NCBI GenBank assembly: GCA_019752635.1
Contig: JAIELX010000077.1
Coordinates: forward strand, 1-64,000
Source: Candidatus Obscuribacterales bacterium
GTDB taxonomy: Bacteria > Cyanobacteriota > Vampirovibrionia > Obscuribacterales > Obscuribacteraceae
Length of the DNA: 64,000 bases
Direction: 5' to 3'
Made by a program: the position numbers and the translations under genes. The notes under the pieces were generated by a model. It saw nothing but the letters and a program-made list of their open reading frames with translations. It was not told where the DNA came from and made no database searches. Every line of letters begins with the position of its first letter. The first letter of the stretch is position 1. Shown here piece by piece: positions 1 through 8,488 of this stretch.

Positions 1-153
1 TTCGACCGAAAAAGTGCAAAAAGTACCAAAAAGGAAAAAATATCCGGAAAGCAGCTCATGCTACGATCCGGATATCTGCTGGTTCAGAACAATTTTCAAC
101 TGAGATTGGGACAATCCCGAAGGAGCCGAAGAGATCCCCGGAACGAAGCGTTA
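1..153. other. window edge, no gene seen
   Basis: The first 153 bases hold an A-rich stretch and no convincing reading frame. They lie downstream of the minus-strand gene that ends at 154. Confidence 0.4.
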
Positions 154-999
154 TCAGGCATCGAAGAGTTCCGCCAGCCACTTTTCGGCCAGCGAAGGAT
201 CACCGGCGGTCAGGACGAACTCTTGACCGCGAGCTACCGATTGCAGAGTGCAGTGGTTCGATCCAGACGCGCACCACCGGTGAGGCTGCTCATGGTAACT
301 GAGAGTGGTACCACTATCTTGATGAAACCACCGAGGCAATCGCCAGACGGAGCGCTTGCTCTGAGCGCGATCCGTGAGCACTCGCCCGGCATGCAGCAGG
401 GAGAACATTCCGGCAGCATCGGCCTTGATGGAAGCGATCGCTAGCTTCCTGCCACTGAGGTAAATCGTGTTGGAATCACAGTCGCGATTGTGCAAGTGAG
501 GATGATTCTTGAACGGCTTCAGGCGAGCATCTTTGCTATTGACCTGAATGACCTCGCTCACTTGCATCCAACCGTAGATCACGTGCACTCCGGGCTGGTC
601 TTTGACGTACTGCCAACGCATTCTTGCTGTTTGCTCGACCGGTCGAAACCAACCGAAGAACAGAAACAAGTCACCGGAACCGATACCATGTCGCGCCAAG
701 TGACTTTGGGCCGCACCGATCTGACCGAATGCCGGTCCCCATCCTGAGGGACGACGGCGCACCGAAGCTGCGTCGATGTCCGGATCGAGGTGACAGCGAT
801 CGCTACCCTTGAGGCGACCACCGGTCAGATCTTCAACTAGCTTGTCGATCCGAACGCCGTTGACCATTACATCGGCGTATTCATGCGGATCTCCAGCGCA
901 GGGAATGGGTAAGGGCACCAATCGTCCGTCTGGCAATATCGGACTTGGCACACCGCCGCTGCCCGAATCGAAGCCTTTCCGGCTGATTACGATTTTCAT
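154..999 (-). CDS. Nmad3-like protein (nucleotide modification associated domain 3)
   Basis: This 281-residue protein opens with MKIVISRKGFDS, then PSPILPDGRLVPLPIP. That opening is the hallmark of the Nmad3 family (nucleotide modification associated domain 3), which was named from gene neighbourhoods of DNA base-modification systems and has no established activity. A central stretch contains FLFFGWFRPVE and VHVIYGWMQVSEV, followed by a His-rich KNHPHLHNRD, all consistent with the family. The start is the ATG at 999, behind GCGAGGTAGCG. No base-modifying enzyme lies next to it, so a modification role is only inherited from the family name. It is monocistronic as far as can be seen. Confidence 0.75.
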   Translation of the reverse strand: MKIVISRKGFDSGSGGVPSPILPDGRLVPLPIPCAGDPHEYADVMVNGVRIDKLVEDLTGGRLKGSDRCHLDPDIDAASVRRRPSGWGPAFGQIGAAQSHLARHGIGSGDLFLFFGWFRPVEQTARMRWQYVKDQPGVHVIYGWMQVSEVIQVNSKDARLKPFKNHPHLHNRDCDSNTIYLSGRKLAIASIKADAAGMFSLLHAGRVLTDRAQSKRSVWRLPRWFHQDSGTTLSYHEQPHRWCASGSNHCTLQSVARGQEFVLTAGDPSLAEKWLAELFDA

Positions 1000-1139
1000 C
1001 GCTACCTCGCAATAAAGGCTTGAGTCAGGACTGCGACAGGCTCACTCCTGTTTTACCCGAAACCAGCAGTGCCAACGCCCTCTTTCTCTGGTGAAATGAC
1101 TGCAGCAGCAGCGGTTATATCTGCGATCTTGCCAAACCG

Positions 1140-1185
1140 CCGGAATCGAAAGGAGTCGACACAGGTCGAGCTCCTTCGATTCCGG
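1140..1185 (-). terminator. stem-loop after the 1200-1655 gene
   Basis: CCGGAATCGAAAGGAG pairs with CTCCTTCGATTCCGG (one bulged A), with a second inner stem TCGAC/GTCGA. It lies 15 bases beyond the stop codon of the minus-strand gene. There is no U-run, so intrinsic termination is likely but not certain. Confidence 0.5.
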
Positions 1186-1199
1186 GCGAGGGCGCTCGG

Positions 1200-1655
1200 T
1201 TAAGGACGGTGCGGAGGAGGCGCGGGTATCGGCGGACCGACATAACGGAAGACGGCACCCGGCTTCAACTTCACCCATTCGCCGGGCTTGACGGTCACGT
1301 CCACCGAACAGCGAAAGTTCGGACCGTTGTTGCCCTCCAGCCGATACTTACCGGCAGGCAAGTCGAGCTTGAACGCACCGTCCTTGTCGGTCTTCACCCG
1401 GGCGACTTCCTTGCCGGTGGCGACGTCTTTCGCGACGATCTCGACACCGGCGGGGTAAGTCGGCGGCACGGGGAAGGTCGGCGCGTTGCCGAACACGGGG
1501 TATTGGACAGCTCGCCCTTCCACACCGGACTTGACGGCGGGCGCAGCCGGGGCAACCGTGACAGAGTGCGCATCGGCTCCGACCTCCGGCTCCGCCGCCG
1601 CGAAAAGGAACACTGCCAGCACGGCGAACAAAGACGCCATCATGATGCTTTTCAT
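1200..1655 (-). CDS. exported carboxypeptidase-regulatory-like (beta-sandwich) protein
   Basis: The 151-residue product begins with a hydrophobic signal sequence (SLFAVLAVFLFAAA at about residues 7-20), so it is probably exported. Residues about 70-120 (VEIVAKDVATGKEVARV, KTDKDGAFKLDLPAGKYRLEG) have the alternating pattern of the carboxypeptidase regulatory-like or CarboxypepD_reg beta-sandwich fold, which usually acts in binding rather than catalysis. The tail is Pro-rich (PPIPAPPPHRP). The ATG at 1655 is preferred, with GAGGAC just upstream; a GTG one codon earlier is possible. No function beyond an envelope location can be assigned. Confidence 0.6.
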   Translation of the reverse strand: MKSIMMASLFAVLAVFLFAAAEPEVGADAHSVTVAPAAPAVKSGVEGRAVQYPVFGNAPTFPVPPTYPAGVEIVAKDVATGKEVARVKTDKDGAFKLDLPAGKYRLEGNNGPNFRCSVDVTVKPGEWVKLKPGAVFRYVGPPIPAPPPHRP

Positions 1656-1688
1656 CACGTCCTCAGAATCTCATGGGATTTACACCGA

Positions 1689-1718
1689 CAGGGTGAACAG
1701 CACTCGCCGTTCACCCTG
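1689..1718 (-). terminator. stem-loop after the 1740-2081 gene
   Basis: CAGGGTGAAC pairs perfectly with GTTCACCCTG across a 10-base loop, between two minus-strand genes. It probably ends transcription of the upstream one; there is no U-run. Confidence 0.5.
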
Positions 1719-1739
1719 AAGACACCACTTCCGTCTGAA

Positions 1740-2081
1740 TTACACGCCGGCGGTGGCGCGCGCCTTATCGACGAGTTTCAGTCCCTCGGCGTAGCGCGCC
1801 ATATAGTCGCTTGCGCCGACAATGCGCCGGGTGTGCACCATCCAGTAGTCCGGGCTCAGATGCGTGGCTGCGGTGATGAGCTGGTCCACAGCCTGCGCAT
1901 TAGTCACCTGCTTGGCGGCGAACGCCAAGTGAGCTTCTCTCAGAGCGGTGCGCAGTTCTTCCCACTTGGCCACCTGCACCTTGTGGTTGTCGGCGGACAC
2001 TTTGTTGGAGCGCCGCACCAGAAGAACGAACACCGGGGCCAGAAGAATCAGTCCACCGACCACGAGCATCCAGGGTTCCAT
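1740..2081 (-). CDS. small single-pass membrane protein, unknown
   Basis: This 113-residue protein has one N-terminal membrane segment (MLVVGGLILLAPVFVLLV, residues about 5-22), followed by a basic stop-transfer RRSNK and a soluble helical domain of about 85 residues. The soluble part (ELRTALREAHLAFAAK; YWMVHTRRIVGASDYMARY) is amphipathic. The ATG at 2081 is chosen because TTTGGAGAAAATC precedes it; the frame stays open 12 codons further. I recognise no family. The layout matches the next upstream gene (2216-2596), also a short TM-anchor plus helical tail, so the two may work together at the membrane. Confidence 0.6.
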   Translation of the reverse strand: MEPWMLVVGGLILLAPVFVLLVRRSNKVSADNHKVQVAKWEELRTALREAHLAFAAKQVTNAQAVDQLITAATHLSPDYWMVHTRRIVGASDYMARYAEGLKLVDKARATAGV

Positions 2082-2132
2082 GATTTTCTCCAAATTGGTA
2101 CCAAAGAGAGAATCCAATCGGAGGAATGTCCA

Positions 2133-2156
2133 CCGGAACCCGAAAGAGGGTTCCGG
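2133..2156 (-). terminator. stem-loop after the 2216-2596 gene
   Basis: CCGGAACCC pairs with GGGTTCCGG around a six-base GAAAGA loop, about 60 bases past the stop codon of the minus-strand gene. Confidence 0.45.
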
Positions 2157-2215
2157 CAGTTAGAAACAGTGCGACGCTTCAAGCCGCCATCACGGACCTT
2201 GAAGCTGTCTCACCT

Positions 2216-2596
2216 CTACGGTTGGTCATCGACTGCGGAGCGTCGGCGCACCGGCACCGGCGCGGTAACGGGCGAAACGGGCTTTCGGCCGTGCGCGGGC
2301 TGCGTAGCCTCATGCCGTGCAGTGGACAGAGCGTTGTCCAACGCCGTGCGCGCAGCATCAAGCCGTCGCCCGAGCTCGTCCACCGTGGCCGGGTCCTGGT
2401 GCAGTTCCGCAGCAACGGAATACTGAAGGTCCAGAGACTCGACCGCCTGCCGCGCATCCGTCACGTATTTCGGCTCCTCGGCGTCAACCTTTCCAGCATT
2501 CTGGAAAAGAGTCGTCGAGGAGCGAAAGAGGAGAGCGAAGGCCGTGAGCGCACCGGCTCCAGCCACTCCAAGTCCGATGAGAAGGGAGTTGTCCAT
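2216..2596 (-). CDS. small single-pass membrane protein, unknown
   Basis: The 126-residue product has an N-terminal membrane helix (LLIGLGVAGAGALTAFALLF, residues 5-24), an amphipathic helical middle (residues about 45-95) and a basic, Pro/Val-rich C-terminus (PVSPVTAPVPVRRRS). The start ATG at 2596 has AAGGAACTAGGC upstream. No homologue family is recognised. It is the first of three similarly sized minus-strand genes, 1200-2596, each closed by its own stem-loop. Confidence 0.6.
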   Translation of the reverse strand: MDNSLLIGLGVAGAGALTAFALLFRSSTTLFQNAGKVDAEEPKYVTDARQAVESLDLQYSVAAELHQDPATVDELGRRLDAARTALDNALSTARHEATQPAHGRKPVSPVTAPVPVRRRSAVDDQP

Positions 2597-3074
2597 GCCT
2601 AGTTCCTTGGGTGTCAGAAAGAGCGAAAAAAGTGAGCAACGCGCACCCTATGCGTTGGCCCGCTAATCCCCGAACCGCAATGAAGCGGAAGTAGCGAACT
2701 GTCAAACTGTCAGGGCGTAAGGTTCGAGGTGTTCCTGCGTACGTGCGAAAAGAAAGGTAATTGTTGCGCTGATAGTGTACGTCCGGCGTTCCTGCCGCCG
2801 AACGACCCATGTCGGGATGTGCATTGAAATCCTCCAATAATGCCCGACTCACGGGCGTTAGCGGGCACGGATTACAGGAAAAAAATATCGAGTAAACCTA
2901 GCGCAAGTGATACAGGCGATCTCGTCCGTCCTTGACATCCGCGCTCTGCACGGACAGGAACCGACGACGGTCCTCGACGCCCGAGAGATACAAGCCGGAT
3001 ATATCAGCCACCGCGGAGCGCTGCACGGTACCATCAACGGGTATATTTTTGGCAGATTACCTGCAGGGGATGCC
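2597..3074. other. intergenic, divergent control region
   Basis: This region separates the minus-strand membrane gene from the plus-strand HPt/REC gene. An open frame continues upstream of 3075 to 2907, but it has no ribosome-binding site and is not conserved in the paralogue at 4897, so I treat it as non-coding. No clear promoter or operator was recognised. Confidence 0.4.
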
Positions 3075-4874
3075 ATGAGCTGGGAACAACAGTTTTCCGA
3101 ATTAAAGCAACAGTTTCTCAAGCGCGCTGCCGACCGGCTCGATACAGTCGACAGCCTTATTCGGAAGCTAGCAGAGGCGCCCGACGACAATCTGATCTTG
3201 CGCCAAATCTCCCAGCAATTTCACTGGCTGGCAGGTTCAGGCGGCACCTATGGTTTCGACGACGTCACCCAATGGGGCACTTATGGTGAAGAACTCTGCG
3301 ACTACTTCATAAAAGTAGCCAGACCGGTCACGCAGGACGATCTAGACAAACTGTCTTCCGCCCTGGAGACCGTGCGCCACCTCTTTACAGCCCGACTTCA
3401 GCAAGCGGTTGTCTCAGCGGCTTCGACAGCCGATCAAGCTTCAACTGCAGATTCGATCATCAAACAAAAGCCGGCGGACAAATTTGTCGAACCTGAAAAA
3501 ACCACGGTCTTGTCGGCGGTGACGGCGGCGGAGACAGCTCAACCGGCAACGGAAATCGAGCTGTCAACGCCTCGCCCCGCCACGGTCGACCCCGGGGCGA
3601 TACCGCAAGACAGACCGTACGCGGTGCTGGTCGACGGAAACATCCACAATTTGAAGGGGCTGCAACAAGGGTTGGAAGAGCGCGGCATTTTCGCTCAGGA
3701 GCACAATACATCCGGCGCAGCAAAGAAAGCGATCATGGACCGTTTACCCGATGTTCTCATTTTAAGCTTGCCTCTGCCCGACTCCACTGGTTACGAGCTG
3801 GCCGAAATCATTCGCGCAGCCGAAGGAGGACACAGGACAGTCATAATTATTCTCGGTATGCAGAGCGGGTTTCTCGATAAGGTTCAGGCAATACGCAGCG
3901 GGGCCGATGCCTTCTTTGAGTACCCGCCCGATCACAGCGAGGTTATTCAAAAGGTTTTTCATCTGCTGGATCGCGACAAACCTGAGCAATACAAAATACT
4001 ATCAGTTGAAGACGATCCGCAAATGGCCGAGTTTATCAAGCTGACGCTGGAATCGGCCGGCTACAAGATTCAGCAAATCAGCGATGCTCATCAGTTTGAA
4101 AACGCTTTCCTGTCATTCGAACCGGACTTGGTGCTAATGGACGTAATGCTGGGCGAAATGACAGGCTTCGAGTTGGCAAAATACATTCGCCAGAATGACC
4201 GATTCGCGACTTTGCCAATTGTCTTCCTCACCACACAAAACAAGCTTCATATGCACATTCGCAGTGCACGGGCAGGCGGTGACGAACATCTGGTGAAGCC
4301 GGTGGCACCACAGCTCCTAATCGCCACCATTGCCGGACGCCTGGAAAAAGCGCGCGCCCTGAAACGCTTGATCGACCGTGACGGACTAACACGCTGCCTG
4401 ACATACGGCACTTTCATGGAGCGGGCTCAGCGCCTGGCAAACACCGAAAACTTGCGCTCTTCACCAGCGATGATGATGATGGACATCGACCACATGAAAG
4501 CGATAAATGACCGACACGGATTCGCAATCGGCGATCGCGTCATTTCCAGTATTGGTTCTTTGCTGCTGCGCGGATTTCGCAACACCGACATGATTGCTCG
4601 CTATCAAAGCGACAGATTTGTAGTGATAATCGAACATCTAAACGAGCAACAGCTCTACAGCCTTTCCTCACAAGTGCTTGCGGCCATCGCCAAGGCCACC
4701 CACACCACAAACGAAGGAGCGATATCAGTGACGTGCAGCGCCGGACTGGCGCTGCTCGAACCGCAGATGAGCCTGCAGCAATGGGTAGTAGACGCCGAGC
4801 GGGCACTCAAAGCGGCGAAAGAGCAGGGGCGAAACAGAGCAGTCGTCAAACCAATAGTACAAGCGTCGCGCTAG
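3075..4874 (+). CDS. HPt - pseudo-receiver - receiver - degenerate GGDEF phosphorelay protein
   Basis: This 599-residue protein starts with an HPt domain whose phosphorylatable histidine is H50 (FHWLAGSGG...GF). Next comes a receiver-like domain at about 175-300 that has lost its acceptor aspartate (ILSLPLPD where ILLDLxLP is expected). A full receiver follows at about 304-425, with VEDD, acceptor Asp in LMDVMLG and Lys in VKPVAP. The last domain (about 434-595) has the GGDEF fold, but its signature reads YQSDRF, so cyclic-di-GMP synthesis is unlikely. It is therefore probably a phosphorelay sensor or effector rather than an enzyme. The ATG at 3075 (AGGGGATGCC upstream) aligns exactly with the start of the tandem paralogue. 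The frame is open further upstream but lacks a ribosome site. Confidence 0.85.
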   Translation: MSWEQQFSELKQQFLKRAADRLDTVDSLIRKLAEAPDDNLILRQISQQFHWLAGSGGTYGFDDVTQWGTYGEELCDYFIKVARPVTQDDLDKLSSALETVRHLFTARLQQAVVSAASTADQASTADSIIKQKPADKFVEPEKTTVLSAVTAAETAQPATEIELSTPRPATVDPGAIPQDRPYAVLVDGNIHNLKGLQQGLEERGIFAQEHNTSGAAKKAIMDRLPDVLILSLPLPDSTGYELAEIIRAAEGGHRTVIIILGMQSGFLDKVQAIRSGADAFFEYPPDHSEVIQKVFHLLDRDKPEQYKILSVEDDPQMAEFIKLTLESAGYKIQQISDAHQFENAFLSFEPDLVLMDVMLGEMTGFELAKYIRQNDRFATLPIVFLTTQNKLHMHIRSARAGGDEHLVKPVAPQLLIATIAGRLEKARALKRLIDRDGLTRCLTYGTFMERAQRLANTENLRSSPAMMMMDIDHMKAINDRHGFAIGDRVISSIGSLLLRGFRNTDMIARYQSDRFVVIIEHLNEQQLYSLSSQVLAAIAKATHTTNEGAISVTCSAGLALLEPQMSLQQWVVDAERALKAAKEQGRNRAVVKPIVQASR

Positions 4875-4896
4875 CTAACAAGATTTTGGAGAACCC

Positions 4897-6567
4897 ATGC
4901 AAGATTGGCAAGACCGTTTCACGGCATTAAAGAACCAGTTCATCTCAAGGTCCGTAGAACGAATCGGCAGCCTTGCACTGCTAATAGAATCACTGTCTCA
5001 AAAGCCCAACGAACTTGCGTTGCTAAAAGATGTTCGACAGCAGTTCCACTGGTTTGCGGGTTCCGGAGGCATTTACGGATTCGAAAGTGTTACTCGCCTG
5101 GGATTGCAGGGCGAAGATATCTGCGATCACCTGATTCGCGAGAATAAGCCGGCAACTGCGACCGAGTGCGATCAATTGCTCCGCTTTGTTGTGGCGATGC
5201 GGTCGTCTATTGAAGGAAATGCCTCTTCTGGCTCGGCGGAACCGGCAGCCGAGTCGATGCCGCAGTCGCCCGGACGATCAGCGACTCCGTCGCCGTCCTA
5301 CTTTCTGATCGTAGAACCGCATCCAATACCAGTTCATTCTTTCCTGCGTGAGTTTGAAGAGAAGGGATTAAGAACAGAAATAGTAAGAAGCGTAGCTAGC
5401 GGACATGAGCGAATCATGACCCGCTTGCCGGATGCTATGATCATATCGGTACCGATGCCGGATGGAAACGCCTACGAGTTAGCGGAATTGGTCCGGTCGT
5501 TACCTGGCGGTGAACGCCCCCCCATTGTGGCAGTCAGTCAGCAAGGCGGTTTCCTTGACAAAGTGCAAGCGATCCGCAGCGGCGTAGATGCATTTTTTGA
5601 GCATCCACTCGATGATGCGGCCGTGAGCAAGAAGCTCAGACACTTGCTCGATCGCGACAAGCCGGAAATGTACAAGATCCTCTCCGTAGAAGACGATCCA
5701 GACCAGGCAGCGTTCATCAAACTAACTCTGGAATCGGCAGGCTACTCGGTAGTATCCCTGCAAGATCCAACAAAATTCGAAGAAACTTTTTTGCAGTTCG
5801 AACCTGACCTTGTCTTGCTGGACGTGATGCTAGGCGCGATGACAGGATTTGAGCTCGCTCAGTACATTCGCCAGCAGGATCGCTACGCGGCACTACCGGT
5901 GGTGTTCCTCACCACCGAAAACGCATTAGAAATGCACGTCAAGAGTGCACGCATCGGGGGCGACGACCATCTCTTGAAGCCAATAGCGCCTCAGTTGCTA
6001 GCCGCCGCTGTCGCCGGGCGACTTGAAAAAGCCAGAGTGCTTAAGAAATTGATTGAGCGAGACGTGTTGAGCGGTTGTCTGACGCACGGTTCATTCATGG
6101 ATCAATCGAGCGAAGCAATTGCGCCGGATTCTCACCGATTTTCGATGACCTTGCTGTTGTTCGACATCGATTCACTTCACGTCATAAACGATCGCTTTGG
6201 TTATGCTGCCGGCGACAAAGTAATCGGATCGATCGGACCGGCTTTGCATAAGGCCTTCCGCAACTGTCCCTTGATTGGTCGCATCAGTGGCGACCGATTC
6301 GCCTTAGTACTGGAAAATCTTGATGAAATGCAAGTGGAACGACTTGCCCGCCAGGTAATCGATGATTTTTGCGCAGTGCAACACTATGCTCGAGGCTCCG
6401 AATTTAGAGCCACTATCAGCGGTGCATTTGTTCCCCACCAGGCAGAGATGGACATGCGCGACTGGGTAGCCGCTGCCGAAGGCGTCTTGAAGAAGGCGAA
6501 AGAACAGGGCGGACGACAACTGTTTTCGCAGGCCTCCGTGCCCGACTGGTACCGCATGGCCCGCTAA
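4897..6567 (+). CDS. HPt - pseudo-receiver - receiver - degenerate GGDEF protein, tandem paralogue
   Basis: This 556-residue paralogue lies 22 bases after the first copy, behind TTTGGAGAACCC, so the two are almost certainly co-transcribed. Domain order is the same: HPt with H51 (FHWFAGSGGIYGF), pseudo-receiver with IISVPMPD in place of the acceptor Asp, intact receiver (VEDDPDQ, LLDVMLG, LKPIAP), then a GGDEF fold whose motif reads SGDRF. The linker after the HPt is shorter than in copy one. The receivers of the two copies are the best-conserved parts, suggesting that phosphotransfer is the retained function. The partner histidine kinase is not adjacent; the hybrid kinase at 8489-10786 is a candidate. 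Confidence 0.85.
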   Translation: MQDWQDRFTALKNQFISRSVERIGSLALLIESLSQKPNELALLKDVRQQFHWFAGSGGIYGFESVTRLGLQGEDICDHLIRENKPATATECDQLLRFVVAMRSSIEGNASSGSAEPAAESMPQSPGRSATPSPSYFLIVEPHPIPVHSFLREFEEKGLRTEIVRSVASGHERIMTRLPDAMIISVPMPDGNAYELAELVRSLPGGERPPIVAVSQQGGFLDKVQAIRSGVDAFFEHPLDDAAVSKKLRHLLDRDKPEMYKILSVEDDPDQAAFIKLTLESAGYSVVSLQDPTKFEETFLQFEPDLVLLDVMLGAMTGFELAQYIRQQDRYAALPVVFLTTENALEMHVKSARIGGDDHLLKPIAPQLLAAAVAGRLEKARVLKKLIERDVLSGCLTHGSFMDQSSEAIAPDSHRFSMTLLLFDIDSLHVINDRFGYAAGDKVIGSIGPALHKAFRNCPLIGRISGDRFALVLENLDEMQVERLARQVIDDFCAVQHYARGSEFRATISGAFVPHQAEMDMRDWVAAAEGVLKKAKEQGGRQLFSQASVPDWYRMAR

Positions 6568-6986
6568 CGCCTCAGCCGAACAAGCTCCGGCACAAGACAG
6601 CACTGTTAAGAGCCTTATCATGCTTGCGCTCGCGATACCCGAGCGAATACTTTTCGGTCTTATACCGGACTTCCTCTGCGGTGGCCCCGGGGAAAATACG
6701 CTGCCGCCGCCTGACAATCGCAGACGTAGGTAGCAGGCGGCAGAGGCGAACAGATAGTCTCAATTTAGAACTTTTCTCCTGTTGTTTCGGACCTGACTGC
6801 GCTTAAAAAGCACTGCCTACGTTAGCAATGCCAATTCCAATGTCGTTTTGGCGACACCGAATCAGCAACAGGATGATTGACCGGAACGGCTTGGAGCCGT
6901 AAACACGGATGCGTTCTCCATTACGGGGATCGTAGGCACGTAGTGTCACATTGCGTTTGTTCTCAGTGAATGAATCGGAGGTTCCC
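6568..6986. other. intergenic, no gene seen
   Basis: About 420 bases between the second phosphorelay gene and the MFS transporter. GGAGG at 6977-6981 is the ribosome-binding site of the transporter. No terminator with a U-run and no clear promoter were seen. Confidence 0.4.
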
Positions 6987-8297
6987 TTGGACCACCACAC
7001 GCAAGACCGCAAAGTCGGTCTTACGCCATTCCGGATTGGACTGTCGCTCGGCATGCTCATAGCGTGCAACTTCGTCAACTGGATGGACCGTCAGGTTCTC
7101 TCGGCAGTGGTGCCGTCTGTCCGCGACGAGTTTCTCAAAAGCAACGACCACGCCGTCCCCGGCATTCTGAACTGGCTTCACCCCGGACAAGACCCGCAAA
7201 ACGCCGCGCTCGGCATGCTTGTGCTCTGTTTCATGGGCGCTTACATGCTGCTCGCGCCCATATTCGGGGTACTGCCTTTCAAACGGTGGCGCATCATCGG
7301 CTTCGGCATCATCCTGTGGAGCCTGGCAACCGGACTATCAGGACTGGCCGGCAGCTTCGGAATGCTGCTCATCAGCCGGTTTCTGGTCGGCGTCGGCGAG
7401 GCCGCACACGGTCCCCTGGCACCGGCAATGATTGCCGACCTCTATCCCAAAGCAAAGCGCGGCACCATGATGGCGCTGTTCATGCTTGCGGTCCCCTGCG
7501 GTAGCGCGCTGGGATACATTCTCGGCGGTCTGGTGGATGCCACGCTGGGCTGGCGCTGGGCGTTCTACCTGCCGGTCATTCCGGGTCTGCTCCTGGGCGG
7601 ACTGTGCTTCATGATGCCTGAGCCGGTGCGCAGCGAGACAGACAAAAAGAAGAAGACCACCTGGAAGGACTTCGTGCGGCTGCTCAAGACACCGTCGTTC
7701 CTTTACGCCATGGCGGCGATGACCGCGATGACCTTCTGCATCGGCGCCCTCGGCTACTGGATGCCTAGCTACGTGCACGAGTATCGCAACGCGGGATCGT
7801 TGGCGACCGTCAACTTGATCTTTGGCGGCATCGTACTGCTCACGGGTATCGGCGCAACCTTCGCGGGAGGTTACCTGGCCGACAAACTGCGTCCGCGCTA
7901 TTCGGGAATCGACTTCCTGCTCCCCGCCGCGGCGCTGGCAATCGGGCTGCCGCTATTCATACTGGCGCTCTACACGCCGTTCCCTTACGCATGGCTGTTG
8001 ATTGCCGTAACCTGCGCGGTCCTCTTCGCAGGCGGCGCGCCGATGAACACCATCATTGCCAACGTCGTGTCGCCGACGCACCGCGCCATCGCCTACGGTG
8101 TGAACATTCTGGTGATCCACCTTCTCGGCGACGCCATCTCGCCGATGATCGTCGGTGCTACCGCCGACAGCAGCGGCATGCACGTGGCGTTCATGAGCCT
8201 GTCCGTCGTGGTGATTCTGGCAATCGCGTTCTGCCTGCTCGGTTCACGGCACATCGTCAAGGACATGACAGTCGTCGCCGAGAGCGATCACGCGTAA
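6987..8297 (+). CDS. major facilitator superfamily transporter (spinster-like)
   Basis: This 436-residue integral membrane protein shows about 12 hydrophobic segments. The first reads FRIGLSLGMLIACNFVNWMDRQVLS, and the pattern NWMDRQ followed by VVPSVRDEF is typical of the spinster/organic anion branch of the MFS. The loop motif RFLVGVGEAAHGPLAPAMIADL followed by KRGTMMALF (motif A-like region) supports this. The substrate cannot be read from the sequence. The start is set at the TTG at 6987 because GGAGG lies five bases upstream; another TTG exists at 6951 without such a site. It sits between two signalling blocks and ends in a clear terminator. Confidence 0.8.
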   Translation: MDHHTQDRKVGLTPFRIGLSLGMLIACNFVNWMDRQVLSAVVPSVRDEFLKSNDHAVPGILNWLHPGQDPQNAALGMLVLCFMGAYMLLAPIFGVLPFKRWRIIGFGIILWSLATGLSGLAGSFGMLLISRFLVGVGEAAHGPLAPAMIADLYPKAKRGTMMALFMLAVPCGSALGYILGGLVDATLGWRWAFYLPVIPGLLLGGLCFMMPEPVRSETDKKKKTTWKDFVRLLKTPSFLYAMAAMTAMTFCIGALGYWMPSYVHEYRNAGSLATVNLIFGGIVLLTGIGATFAGGYLADKLRPRYSGIDFLLPAAALAIGLPLFILALYTPFPYAWLLIAVTCAVLFAGGAPMNTIIANVVSPTHRAIAYGVNILVIHLLGDAISPMIVGATADSSGMHVAFMSLSVVVILAIAFCLLGSRHIVKDMTVVAESDHA

Positions 8298-8334
8298 GCG
8301 AGCCTGTTCATCCAGACAGTCCAGCTTCGATAGA

Positions 8335-8375
8335 AGAGGTGTACCGCCATTCCCGGCGGTGCATCTCTTTCTTTC
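8335..8375 (+). terminator. Rho-independent terminator of the MFS gene
   Basis: AGAGGTGTACCGCC pairs with GGCGGTGCATCTCT (two G-U pairs) over a five-base loop, followed by TTTCTTTC. Confidence 0.75.
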
Positions 8376-8488
8376 GGCGGAACCTACTGTCAGTCATAGT
8401 ATTTGGGTATCAGGCCGCAATGTCAATCATGGCAGGGACGAGGCTGCCTCGTATCTACCAATCTCAGGCGAGCGAGATCGGTTATAAA

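Noticed and set aside
1209..2426. 405-codon plus-strand frame across the small minus-strand genes
   Set aside because: It has no ribosome site and no domain pattern, and runs antisense to three genes with good starts and signal or membrane segments. It is a GC-driven shadow.
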